A stretch of DNA of 64,000 nt, taken from an uncultured Lachnospiraceae bacterium. Lineage in GTDB: Bacteria > Bacillota > Clostridia > Lachnospirales > Lachnospiraceae. The stretch's first letter is position 1. Every line of letters begins with the position of its first letter. This document shows positions 8,178 through 16,109 of the stretch, one piece after another. Position numbers and translations under genes: made by a program. A model generated the notes under the pieces. That model saw only the letters and a program-made list of their open reading frames with translations. It was not told where the DNA came from and did no database searches. The DNA lies in contig CATKXR010000005.1 of the NCBI GenBank assembly GCA_949840805.1, positions 1 to 64,000 on the forward strand, written 5' to 3'.

Positions 8178-8307
8178 CATTAATCTGGTATCATCACAAA
8201 TCAAACTGGCCGGCAGAAATATTTGTGAACAAGAACCGTAATGATTCCGCCTCACCGAATCGTTGCCAACCATCTTAATCAATCCAACGAGAGGAGCAAA
8301 AACACCT

Positions 8308-9483
8308 ATGAAATACGATTTTGACCAGGTAATCGACCGCAGCGCCAACCGTGCGGCAAAGTATGACGAAAGAATCAAAAAATTCGGCACCAACGATGTG
8401 ATCCCCCTATGGGTGGCAGATATGGACTTTAAAACCGCCCAGCCCATCATTGACGCAATGAAAAGAAAAGCAGAAGAAGGGATCTGGGGATACACCTCCC
8501 GCCCCGACAGTTACTTTGACGCCATCTGCGGCTGGCAGGAACGCCGCAACGGCTGGAAGATTGACAAAAGCTTAGTGAGCTGGTCTCTGGGCGTGGTGCC
8601 TGCCCTGTCGGCCATTGTAAAGATTTTCAGCAATCCCGGTGATAAGGTCATGATTCAGACCCCTGTATACTCTGAGTTCTATGATGTAACCGAAGCCTGG
8701 GGACGGGTTGTGGTGGAAAACCAACTGGTGGAACAGGACGGACACTGGACTATTGACTTCGCAGATTTTGAGGAAAAAGCCAAAGAGGCAAAGATCTTCC
8801 TGCTTTGCAGCCCCCACAATCCCCTGGGTATTGTATGGACAAAAAAACAACTTCAGAAAATGGCGGAAATCTGTATTGCACATGACGTTCTCCTGGTCTC
8901 CGACGAGATCCACTCCGACCTGATCTTCCACGGGAAAAAGCACCTTCCCACAGCCATGGTATCAGAGGATATCGCAGGAAAAATCATAAGCTGCATTTCC
9001 GGGACAAAGACCTTTAACCTGGCCGGCATCCAGGCGTCCACCACCGTATTTCCCAACCTGGAGACAAAGGAAAAATTTGACCGGTTCTGGATGAACATGG
9101 ACATCCATCGGAACAATGCCTTCAGCTCCGTGGCCATGGAAGCCGCTTTCAACGAGGGAGAAGAATGGCTGGAACAGCTTTTGGAATACCTGGACGGCAA
9201 CTTTACATATGTAAAATCCTTCTGCGAAGAACACATTCCCCAGATTAAGGTCAATGTGCCGGACGCCACGTATCTGATGTGGCTGGACTGCCGGGAGCTT
9301 CACATGGATAACCAAACCCTGCGGGACTTTATGATCAAAAAAGCCGGGCTTGGGTTAAATGAAGGCTATACCTTCGGCAGAAGCTTAAGCGGTTATATGC
9401 GCCTGAACGCCGCCTGCCCCAGAAGCACCTTAAAACAGGCCATGAAGCAGTTAAAAGAAGCCGTAGACGCAAACACAAGATGA
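8308..9483 (+). CDS. patB: PatB/MalY-family PLP-dependent C-S lyase
   Basis: The start at ATG 8308 follows GAGGAG (8291-8296); 15 further in-frame codons upstream lack a ribosome site. The product is 391 residues, full length for the fold-type I aminotransferase-like C-S lyases. Hallmarks are IPLWVADMDF near the N-terminus, SPHNPLGIVW, VSDEIHSDL and the PLP-lysine segment SGTKTFNLAG (about residue 233). These enzymes cleave cystathionine, cystine or other S-conjugates to a thiol or persulfide, ammonia and pyruvate through 2-aminoacrylate. It heads a sigma-54-driven operon, 13 bp from the transporter gene. The exact substrate is not visible; cystine or cysteine conjugates fit the neighbours. 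Confidence 0.9.
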   Translation: MKYDFDQVIDRSANRAAKYDERIKKFGTNDVIPLWVADMDFKTAQPIIDAMKRKAEEGIWGYTSRPDSYFDAICGWQERRNGWKIDKSLVSWSLGVVPALSAIVKIFSNPGDKVMIQTPVYSEFYDVTEAWGRVVVENQLVEQDGHWTIDFADFEEKAKEAKIFLLCSPHNPLGIVWTKKQLQKMAEICIAHDVLLVSDEIHSDLIFHGKKHLPTAMVSEDIAGKIISCISGTKTFNLAGIQASTTVFPNLETKEKFDRFWMNMDIHRNNAFSSVAMEAAFNEGEEWLEQLLEYLDGNFTYVKSFCEEHIPQIKVNVPDATYLMWLDCRELHMDNQTLRDFMIKKAGLGLNEGYTFGRSLSGYMRLNAACPRSTLKQAMKQLKEAVDANTR

Positions 9484-9496
9484 AAGGGGTATTCTT

Positions 9497-10747
9497 ATGA
9501 ACGCAAAGAAAATATGGGACAGCTATAAATTTCCGTTATTATTGTTAGGTGGTATTTTTACAGGAGCCATCCTGGGCATGATCTTAGGAGAGAAGGCCAA
9601 GGTCCTGGCCCCTCTGGGAGACATTTTCCTCAATCTGATGTTCACCATCGTGGTTCCCATGGTCTATGTGTCCATCACCACCGCCGTGGGAAATATGGTC
9701 AACATGAAACGTCTGGGAAAAATCCTGGGAAGCCTGGTGTGTACATTCATTGTCACCGGCGGGTTTGCCGCAGCCCTGGTTCTGGTTGTGGTCAATATCT
9801 GGCCTCCGGCGGCAAACACGGCAATCACTATGGGCGCGGCGGAAATGGCGGAAACCTCCAGTATCAGCGACATGATCGTAGGCTCTCTTACGGTCAATGA
9901 TTTCAGCGGCCTGATGAGCCGGAGCAACATGCTTCCCATTATCGTATTTGCCATCATGTCCGGCTTTGCCGTGGCCAAATGCGGCGGTGAGGAAAGCTGG
10001 GCCGGAAAGCTTCTCAACAACTTAAACGATATCATTATGCTGATGGTTGACATGATCATGAAGCTGGCTCCCATTGGGCTGGGCGCGTATTTTGCCAACC
10101 TGGTAGGGGAATTTGGCCCTCAGTTAATTGGGGATTACGGACGTACCATGCTGGTCTACTATCCCATGTGCGCTGTCTATGTACTGGTCTTCTTCCCCCT
10201 GTACAGCTACTTTGCAGCAGGCAAAACAGGCATCAACCGGATGCTGAAAAATATCTTCAATCCGGCTGTCACCGCATTCGCCACCCAGAGTTCCGTGGCC
10301 ACCCTTCCTGTGAACATGGAAGCCTGCAAAAAAATCGGGGTTCCGGAAGACATCAGCAACATTGTACTTCCCATGGGTGCAACCATGCACATGGACGGCT
10401 CTGTGCTGTCCTCCATCACCAAAATTGCCTTTCTGTACGGCGTGTTCCAGATGCCTTATACCGGGGCAGGCACCTATGCCATGTCCATCGTGGTAGCTAT
10501 TTTAAGCGCTTTTGTCCTGTCCGGCGCCCCCGGCGGCGGCTTAGTAGGCGAGATGCTGATCGTCAGCCTGTTCGGCTTTCCTGCAGAAGCCTTTCCTCTC
10601 ATTGCCACCATTGGATTTTTGGTTGACCCGGCAGCTACCTGTCTGAACGCCAGCGGAGACACCATCGCCTCCATGATTATCGCCCGTCTGGTGGAAGGAA
10701 AAGACTGGCTGGAAAAACGGATTGCAAGCGGCCAGGTGGACGCCTGA
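9497..10747 (+). CDS. Dicarboxylate/amino acid:cation symporter (DAACS family)
   Basis: A 416-residue membrane protein with about eight transmembrane helices and two re-entrant hairpins. The substrate-site signatures are TQSSVATLPV (the SSSxATLP-type loop), MGATMHMDGSV (usual NMDGT, here HMDGS) and LVDPAATCLNASGD. Family members import glutamate, aspartate, serine or cystine with Na+ or H+. AAAGGGG lies before ATG 9497. The HMDGS change and the position between a C-S lyase and RidA suggest an amino acid such as cysteine/cystine or serine, rather than dicarboxylates; this is inference. Confidence 0.88.
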   Translation: MNAKKIWDSYKFPLLLLGGIFTGAILGMILGEKAKVLAPLGDIFLNLMFTIVVPMVYVSITTAVGNMVNMKRLGKILGSLVCTFIVTGGFAAALVLVVVNIWPPAANTAITMGAAEMAETSSISDMIVGSLTVNDFSGLMSRSNMLPIIVFAIMSGFAVAKCGGEESWAGKLLNNLNDIIMLMVDMIMKLAPIGLGAYFANLVGEFGPQLIGDYGRTMLVYYPMCAVYVLVFFPLYSYFAAGKTGINRMLKNIFNPAVTAFATQSSVATLPVNMEACKKIGVPEDISNIVLPMGATMHMDGSVLSSITKIAFLYGVFQMPYTGAGTYAMSIVVAILSAFVLSGAPGGGLVGEMLIVSLFGFPAEAFPLIATIGFLVDPAATCLNASGDTIASMIIARLVEGKDWLEKRIASGQVDA

Positions 10748-10781
10748 TGAATATAGATACCCTTTTTGTACGAAACACCTC

Positions 10782-10911
10782 TGTTCCAAGGGAACCTGCA
10801 TGAACATGCATCCGTTGGAACAATATCCGCGGGCATAGCCATTTGACAACATGTTTCCCTGCTTTCAGGGAAAAGACCCATCATTTGTCAGATAAGGACG
10901 CCCGCGGGTAT
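10782..10911. repeat. Nested hairpin element inside the patB operon
   Basis: The gap of about 213 bases between the transporter gene and ridA is densely palindromic. GTTCCAA...TTGGAAC (10783-10820) encloses TGCATGAACATGCA. ATATCCGCGGGC (10823-10834) pairs with GCCCGCGGGTAT (10900-10911), and enclosed are TGACAA/TTGTCA and the stem TTCCCTG-CTTT-CAGGGAA (10855-10872). It may stabilise, process or attenuate the message, or be a repetitive palindromic element. Confidence 0.75.
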
Positions 10912-10960
10912 CACAAAAAATCCAGTATCACAAATTATCATGGAAAGGAGACCATTTATC

Positions 10961-11332
10961 ATGAATGTAGTAGAAACCAACAACGCGCCTGGAGCCATCG
11001 GACCCTATTCCCAGGGATTTGAGATCAACGGACTTGTATTTACCTCCGGGCAGATTCCCGTAAACCCCCGGACCGGGGAGGTCCCCGGCGGCATTGCCGC
11101 CCAGGCGGAGCAAAGCTGCCAGAATGTAGAAGCAATCCTCACCGCCGCCGGAAGCGGGCTGGAATGTGTATTCAAAACCACCTGCTTTTTGGCCGATATG
11201 GGAGATTTTGCAGAATTTAACCAGGTATATGCCAAATACTTCACCTCCAAGCCGGCCAGAAGCTGTGTGGCGGTAAAAGCCCTTCCCAAGGGAGTTCTCT
11301 GTGAAATCGAAGCCATTGCCGTAAAGCAGTAA
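10961..11332 (+). CDS. ridA: RidA-family enamine/imine deaminase
   Basis: The start at ATG 10961 has GGAAAGGAG ten bases upstream. The 123-residue product is full length. Family marks are APGAIGPYSQG at the N-terminus, TSGQIPVNP, and the C-terminal ARSCVAVKALPKG with the catalytic arginine, followed by CEIEAIA with the conserved glutamate. RidA hydrolyses 2-aminoacrylate and related imines, which otherwise inactivate PLP enzymes. Both the PatB-type lyase in this operon and a cysteine-degrading PLP reaction release such intermediates, so its job is probably to clear them. Confidence 0.93.
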   Translation: MNVVETNNAPGAIGPYSQGFEINGLVFTSGQIPVNPRTGEVPGGIAAQAEQSCQNVEAILTAAGSGLECVFKTTCFLADMGDFAEFNQVYAKYFTSKPARSCVAVKALPKGVLCEIEAIAVKQ

Positions 11333-11346
11333 AATTTGAAACAGGG

Positions 11347-11366
11347 AAGGGGTTTCATAACCCCTT
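11347..11366 (+). promoter_or_regulatory. Hairpin between ridA and the glutaredoxin-like gene
   Basis: AAGGGG-TTTCATAA-CCCCTT is a 6-bp stem directly after the ridA stop, with no proper T-run. It may mark a processing or partial termination point. Confidence 0.5.
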
Positions 11367-11423
11367 CGGTTCCTTTCACAGAAAGACAGATTATAAAAAT
11401 AGAAGAAAAAGGAGATTATGACC

Positions 11424-11675
11424 ATGAAAGTTACTGTAGTTGGAAGCCATTTATGCCCGGACACCCTCTATGCCCTCAACAAACTGGTAGAGGCAGGGGT
11501 AGACATCGAATTTAAAAATCTTTCCGCCTCTCTGCCGGATCTGAAGGTTTATTTAAACCTTCGCGACCAGGACCCTCTGTATGAAAAAGTAAAAGCAGGC
11601 GGCGGAATCGGGATTCCCTGCTTTCTGTTAGAAGACGGGACAAAAACACTGAATTTAAAAGATGTACTGAAATAA
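11424..11675 (+). CDS. Glutaredoxin-like small thiol protein
   Basis: A product of 83 residues (85 from the in-frame ATG at 11418). ATG 11424 is preferred because GGAG (11411-11414) is then nine bases away. The thioredoxin-like fold is suggested by the N-terminal strand VTVVGSHLCPDT with a Cys-Pro-x-Thr active site at the expected place, and by GIGIPCFLLEDG, whose cis-proline loop holds a second cysteine. Glutaredoxins with one active-site cysteine act on mixed disulfides or persulfides. As the last gene of the sigma-54 operon it probably handles thiols released by the lyases. The partner reductant is unknown. Confidence 0.75.
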   Translation: MKVTVVGSHLCPDTLYALNKLVEAGVDIEFKNLSASLPDLKVYLNLRDQDPLYEKVKAGGGIGIPCFLLEDGTKTLNLKDVLK

Positions 11676-11747
11676 AAAAGGAACGGTCCGCATGGGATTA
11701 TCGAATCTCAGCTTGTCCGAACCTGCCTGCTATGGGAATATGTGCGA

Positions 11748-12623
11748 TTATAGAGATTTCCGTAATATTTTGATTTGCAGAAAATCCCGTAACCATGCGG
11801 GGTTACAGTGTTTTGTATAAATATAAGGCTCCGTAGCTCCAGTCGGGCCGGTTGGCCCAGTGGCCCCATTTGCTCCTGCCGCCCCGGTTGGGCCGGTCGC
11901 CCCAGTGGCCCCATTTGCTCCTGCTGCCCCGGTTGGGCCGGTCGCTCCAGTCGCTCCTGCCGCCCCGGTGGCTCCAGTCGCTCCCGTTGCCCCAACCGGA
12001 CCTTGAATTCCCTGGGGTCCCTGAGGTCCCTGGGCCCCCTGCATTCCCTGAGGTCCCGTAGCTCCGGTCGCCCCAGTTGGACCGGTGGCTCCGGTCGCTC
12101 CCGTTGCTCCACTTGGGCCAGCAGCCGTCACCAGATCAAAATCCGATGAAACACCAGGAATTCCAACCGGATAATCCCGGTTTGCCCGGTAAAGATAACC
12201 ATTTAGATACACCAGATCCCCTTCCAGGTACTGTCTGGCCGGATCATAGACTCCTGCCGTACTTAATCCCGGTCCCATCGGGCCAGTCGGGCCGGTAGCT
12301 CCCGTTGGTCCGGGGAACCCCTGGGGTCCGGCCGGTCCCGGGAATCCCTGAGGTCCCATTGGTCCGGTCGGGCCAACAGGCCCCCGCGGTCCCCGGCAGC
12401 AACAGGACGGACCTGGTGGAAACGGCGGCCTTGGCGGGCCTGGCGGCATCGGTGGACCTGGCGGCATCGGTAGACCTGGCGGCATCGGCGGACCTGGCGG
12501 CATCGGTGGGCCTGGCGGCATCGGCGGGCCTGGTGGAAACGGCCGGTTTTGCTGGCAGCAGCATCGTCTCCTTCCACATCCTTGATTTCTCCCGTCAAAG
12601 GAATCTATAGAATTACAATACAT
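11748..12623 (-). CDS. Collagen-like surface protein with a CBM5/12-like insert
   Basis: A 291-residue protein. Residues 1-25 are Cys/Arg-rich ([11 protein letters not shown]). Residues 26-72 are proline-rich ([11 protein letters not shown] repeats). Two collagen Gly-X-Y blocks, mostly GPTGATGAT, flank a 45-residue insert ([16 protein letters not shown]) that resembles CBM5/12 or BclA-type linker domains. AAAGGAG precedes ATG 12623. There is no signal peptide, as in spore-coat and exosporium collagen-like proteins that are assembled from the mother cell. The last 30 residues leave the Gly-X-Y pattern ([13 protein letters not shown]) and run across a hairpin, so the true C-terminus may be lost. 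The glycosyltransferase gene just upstream could decorate its threonines. Confidence 0.85.
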   Translation of the reverse strand: MYCNSIDSFDGRNQGCGRRRCCCQQNRPFPPGPPMPPGPPMPPGPPMPPGLPMPPGPPMPPGPPRPPFPPGPSCCCRGPRGPVGPTGPMGPQGFPGPAGPQGFPGPTGATGPTGPMGPGLSTAGVYDPARQYLEGDLVYLNGYLYRANRDYPVGIPGVSSDFDLVTAAGPSGATGATGATGPTGATGATGPQGMQGAQGPQGPQGIQGPVGATGATGATGAAGATGATGPTGAAGANGATGATGPTGAAGANGATGPTGPTGATEPYIYTKHCNPAWLRDFLQIKILRKSL

Positions 12624-12724
12624 ACGATTACTCCTTTCATCTTCTCCCCGGCAAACCTCTAAAAGGATGGCTATTCAAAAATCCCCTGTTCCTGTTTCCT
12701 TTTTTAAGCTGTCGGTTTACTATA

Positions 12725-13840
12725 TCATATGTACTTGCCGTAATTTGGTTCGTCCATCCTGTCAGTCTTCCCATATCCCATTTTCCTGAAATATTGTTCA
12801 TTCCATTGTACTTCTTTTGCCTTTGGCTTTCTTGCACTGGATCTCTGATGGTACTCATAAGCCTTTTCCCTGTTTCCCATCCGGTCATAACATACGCACA
12901 GGTTAATCTCCGGCAGATACCCATAATAATCCCATCGTATAAACCCTCCTCCTTTGTCTGAGGGCTGCTGTCTTAAAGCCGTTTCATACCAAAAAACCGC
13001 CTGTTCCCATTTTTCCTTTCCCTGAAAATATCTTCCCAGCTCAAAACATGCCTCCCCCCTGGGCGTGTCATAAAGGAAACTCTTAAAAAGCGCCTGCACA
13101 CTCTCTTTTTCTTTTCCCAGCATCCGAAAACACTCTGCCAGATTCAAACACGCCTCGATCTTATTCTCCCTCCATCCGTCGCCTTCCAAAAATTCCTCCA
13201 TCACCTGCACCGCTTCTTCATACCGGTTATGAGAAAGCAGTTCCCTCCCGTAATAAAACAGGCTCCTCCCCGAAAGAGATTCTCCTTCCTCTATCATTTT
13301 CTCATAAATTTTCAAGTTCCGGTCCCTGGACCCGGACCCTTCTTTTTTGTGGGAAATCACAATATCTGAATAGATTATCTTTCCCCGCGGCGCGATAGCC
13401 TCATGAACCCTTCCTTCCCAGTAAAAACCCCTCCCGTTCTTTACCAGCCGTTCCCGATAATAGGAAAACAAGGATTTCCCGTCCGAATCTTCCGCTATGG
13501 AATATTTCATCATTACCACATCCGTGTCCGGCTCCAACTCCTGCTTCAGCTTCTTTATCTTCTCCTGATTCTCCTCCGTCACCACGTCATCTGCATCCAG
13601 CCACATGCAATAATCCATGTTTGCCTTGGAAAACGCCTCGTTTCTGGCTGCGGCAAAATCGTCCCTCCAGGCAAAATCATATACCTTTCCCCCATATTCT
13701 CTCCCGATCTCCTTTGTCCTGTCGCAGGATCCCGTATCGACAATTATAATTTCATCCGCAAAAGAACCGGCCGCCTTAAGGCAGCGTCCCAATACCTGCT
13801 CCTCATTTTTTACAATCATGCACAAACTAATAGTAATCAA
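12725..13840 (-). CDS. Family 2 glycosyltransferase with C-terminal TPR-like region
   Basis: A 371-residue protein. The GT-A domain covers residues 1-200, with ISLCMIVKNEEQVLGRCL, DTGSCDRT and the metal-binding MWLDADD. Residues 205-340 form helical TPR-like repeats (GRSLFYYGRELLSHNRYEEA, ACFELGRYFQGKEKW). The best start is TTG 13840, with AGGGCGG upstream; no ATG precedes the conserved N-terminus. Proteins of this design transfer sugars to surface or spore glycoproteins. The collagen-like gene 100 bp downstream on the same strand is the likely acceptor. Confidence 0.85.
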   Translation of the reverse strand: MITISLCMIVKNEEQVLGRCLKAAGSFADEIIIVDTGSCDRTKEIGREYGGKVYDFAWRDDFAAARNEAFSKANMDYCMWLDADDVVTEENQEKIKKLKQELEPDTDVVMMKYSIAEDSDGKSLFSYYRERLVKNGRGFYWEGRVHEAIAPRGKIIYSDIVISHKKEGSGSRDRNLKIYEKMIEEGESLSGRSLFYYGRELLSHNRYEEAVQVMEEFLEGDGWRENKIEACLNLAECFRMLGKEKESVQALFKSFLYDTPRGEACFELGRYFQGKEKWEQAVFWYETALRQQPSDKGGGFIRWDYYGYLPEINLCVCYDRMGNREKAYEYHQRSSARKPKAKEVQWNEQYFRKMGYGKTDRMDEPNYGKYI

Positions 13841-13902
13841 AATGTCCGCCCTGGCATATCTTTTTAGAATATGCTATGAGCGGACACCTTAAATAGTTTC
13901 CT

Positions 13903-14649
13903 TTACTTTTTCACTTCCTGCGCTATATAATATACTCTTTCGCTGTCTTCTTTCGGCACATTCCTGCCCCATGCCTCATATACAGCCAGCATTTTAAGCC
14001 CTGCTTCCTTTAATGCCTGCTTCACGGTCTCGGTCTCATATGCCCGCTGAAAATGAGTTTCTTCATACTTCCGGTATATCCCGTCGCCTTCTTTTACAAA
14101 CAAAGTCAGGTCATATTCATTGACCTGGGTTTCCTTATCATAATAATTCTCCCAGATAAAACTGCCCTCTTCCCTGTTCTCCGCAATGGTCTGATCCCCC
14201 AAAAGCTCCTGGTACTTATAAGGAGTGTTCATATCAAAGACAAATAAGCCTCCCGGATCCAGGTAATTGTTTACCAGGCTGAACACCTGCACCAGATCCT
14301 CATATTCTGTCAGATAATTCATGGCGTCACATATACTGACTACCGCGCCCACCGTACCATACAGCTCAAATTCTCTCATGTCCTGCTGCAGATATAAGAT
14401 CCTGCCATCTGAATTCTTCTCCATGGCAACCCCCAGCATCTCTCCGGAAGAATCCACGCCGATCATATCATATCCCTTTTTTTCCAAAAGCCGCGTCAGC
14501 TTCCCTGTACCGCAGCCCAGATCCAGCACCAGCCCGTCCTTTACGCCATGTTCCTGCAAAAGACCGGCTATATGGTCTGCCCACTCTTCATAGGGGATAT
14601 TATCCATGAACAAGTCATAAACTTCAGCAAATCCCGTATATGCATCCAT
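13903..14649 (-). CDS. Class I SAM-dependent methyltransferase
   Basis: A 248-residue protein. The SAM-binding motif LVLDLGCGTGKLTRLL is at residues 41-56. Motif II (MIGVDSSGEML) and the acidic post-motif (QQDMREFEL) follow. The C-terminal half has the beta-rich lid seen in the YqeM-like and glycine/sarcosine-type methyltransferases of Clostridia. AAAGGGAACACAG lies before ATG 14649. The substrate cannot be read from sequence. It lies 150 bp downstream of the SEC-C gene on the same strand. Confidence 0.85.
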   Translation of the reverse strand: MDAYTGFAEVYDLFMDNIPYEEWADHIAGLLQEHGVKDGLVLDLGCGTGKLTRLLEKKGYDMIGVDSSGEMLGVAMEKNSDGRILYLQQDMREFELYGTVGAVVSICDAMNYLTEYEDLVQVFSLVNNYLDPGGLFVFDMNTPYKYQELLGDQTIAENREEGSFIWENYYDKETQVNEYDLTLFVKEGDGIYRKYEETHFQRAYETETVKQALKEAGLKMLAVYEAWGRNVPKEDSERVYYIAQEVKK

Positions 14650-14798
14650 CTGTGTTCCCTTTTACAGCGGCCCTCCCGCTTCTATATGGCAATTCCCGAT
14701 ACTGCGAGCCAAAGCAAGCCGGCCGCATCCCGTCTCCCGATCAGGCAATCCGAAAGCAATGTACCGGTACGGCGTTGCCGAAATTAAGCATTGCTGTA

Positions 14799-15308
14799 CT
14801 AGACGTTCCTTCCGCAGCACTTCTTATACTTTTTCCCACTGCCGCAGGGACAGGGGTCGTTGGGGAAAATCTTCTTATCCTTACGCACGGTCCCGGAAGC
14901 CTTCTGTTGTTTATAAAGCTCCTTTCTCCTCTCCTCACTCAGAATATTATCCCACTGAGGCAGAGAATACAGCCATTCAGCTTTGGCTGCCACCATATTA
15001 TAATACAGCTTCTCCGGGTCGATCTCGATCTTGACCTGTGTATCCTCATCCATGGTGTCGATGGGATTCTCATATCCTTTTAAGCTTTCATTGATTCCGT
15101 CAAGAAAGCCGGTCATGATCAGGATCTCTGTTCCATATTTCTCCGCCAGCTCCCGGACCGTACCGGCTACGACCTGTGACGGGTCAGACAGAATCTTCTC
15201 ATAAATACCCTTTTCGACAGCAAAATAACCGTCCCAAAGTTTTTGTTTTTCTTTATCATTGGAACCATTGCCATATGCAAGATTCCTCCATGTTTCCAAT
15301 AATGCCAT
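14799..15308 (-). CDS. SEC-C motif protein
   Basis: ATG 15308 is preferred, with AAAGGG nine bases upstream; a GTG at 15317 is possible. The product is about 169 residues, mostly helical, ending in the zinc-binding SEC-C motif [17 protein letters not shown]. That motif also forms the tail of SecA, where it binds SecB and ribosomes. The helical part is not recognised. Free-standing SEC-C proteins are common in Clostridia and of uncertain role. Confidence 0.8.
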   Translation of the reverse strand: MALLETWRNLAYGNGSNDKEKQKLWDGYFAVEKGIYEKILSDPSQVVAGTVRELAEKYGTEILIMTGFLDGINESLKGYENPIDTMDEDTQVKIEIDPEKLYYNMVAAKAEWLYSLPQWDNILSEERRKELYKQQKASGTVRKDKKIFPNDPCPCGSGKKYKKCCGRNV

Positions 15309-15485
15309 AATCCGCACCCTTTCTCAGCTTTGTTCTTTTTATTCCACGGCACTGCCGTAAACATTATTTCACTAGTATAACCCACTTCCCGAAAATTTGC
15401 AATTTATTTTTCTTTTCTATTTTTTCTCTATTTATTTGATTTAGATTTATTTTTATGCTATATTTAATGAAAGAGGTGAAAACAT

Positions 15486-15881
15486 ATGAATATGACATTA
15501 GCAGAGCGAATCAAATTAATCTTAAGAGAGCGTCACACAAAGCAGGTACAGTTTGCCAGGGCATTGGGAATCAGCGCAAATTATACCAACCTGCTGGTCA
15601 ACGGAAAAAAGGACAATATTTCCGAGACCTTAGCAAAACTCATTGAAGAAACCTACGGCTACTCTGCCCAGTGGGTCAAATACGGCACCGGCGCCATGAT
15701 ATCTCCTTCCGCCCCTTCCGCCGTTAAACTGGAATTTATCAAAAAAGTCCGCCTTATGCCTGACGAAGACGTGGCGTCCCTTCTGGCATTTGCCAACGCC
15801 CTGGAACAGGTAAAAACATGTATGGGAGTTGCGCCAAAGAAGGCGGATGCCCTGGAAGAAGACACGGACGAAACGGCATAA
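15486..15881 (+). CDS. XRE-family helix-turn-helix regulator
   Basis: A 131-residue protein with a Cro/C1 helix-turn-helix at residues 5-60 (VQFARALGISANYTNLLVNG), followed by an acidic helical tail that probably dimerises (PDEDVASLLAFANALEQV). AAGAGGTG lies ahead of ATG 15486. It is transcribed away from the SEC-C gene. A chance resident of an accessory gene set is possible; no operator was identified. Confidence 0.85.
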   Translation: MNMTLAERIKLILRERHTKQVQFARALGISANYTNLLVNGKKDNISETLAKLIEETYGYSAQWVKYGTGAMISPSAPSAVKLEFIKKVRLMPDEDVASLLAFANALEQVKTCMGVAPKKADALEEDTDETA

Positions 15882-16109
15882 CACAAGGATTTTCCCGAAG
15901 GGTCCGCAGGAGAAAATCAAAAAATACCCCGCCCGCCGCCATACGGCAACGGACAGGGTATCAAAAAGGGGAGGATAAGTATTTCTCTTTTCTTTGGTAC
16001 TAATCACATTATCCCCTATCTGCAGCAACTTATTCACACAACAGGAAATTTTTTTAAAATCCTGAAGCCGTACTATACTCGTAAGCATCATTACGAAAGG
16101 ATATGACAA

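Noticed and set aside
11808-12610. Several frames opposite the collagen-like gene
   Set aside because: The repeats keep all antisense frames open; only the minus-strand frame gives Gly-X-Y repeats with a ribosome site.
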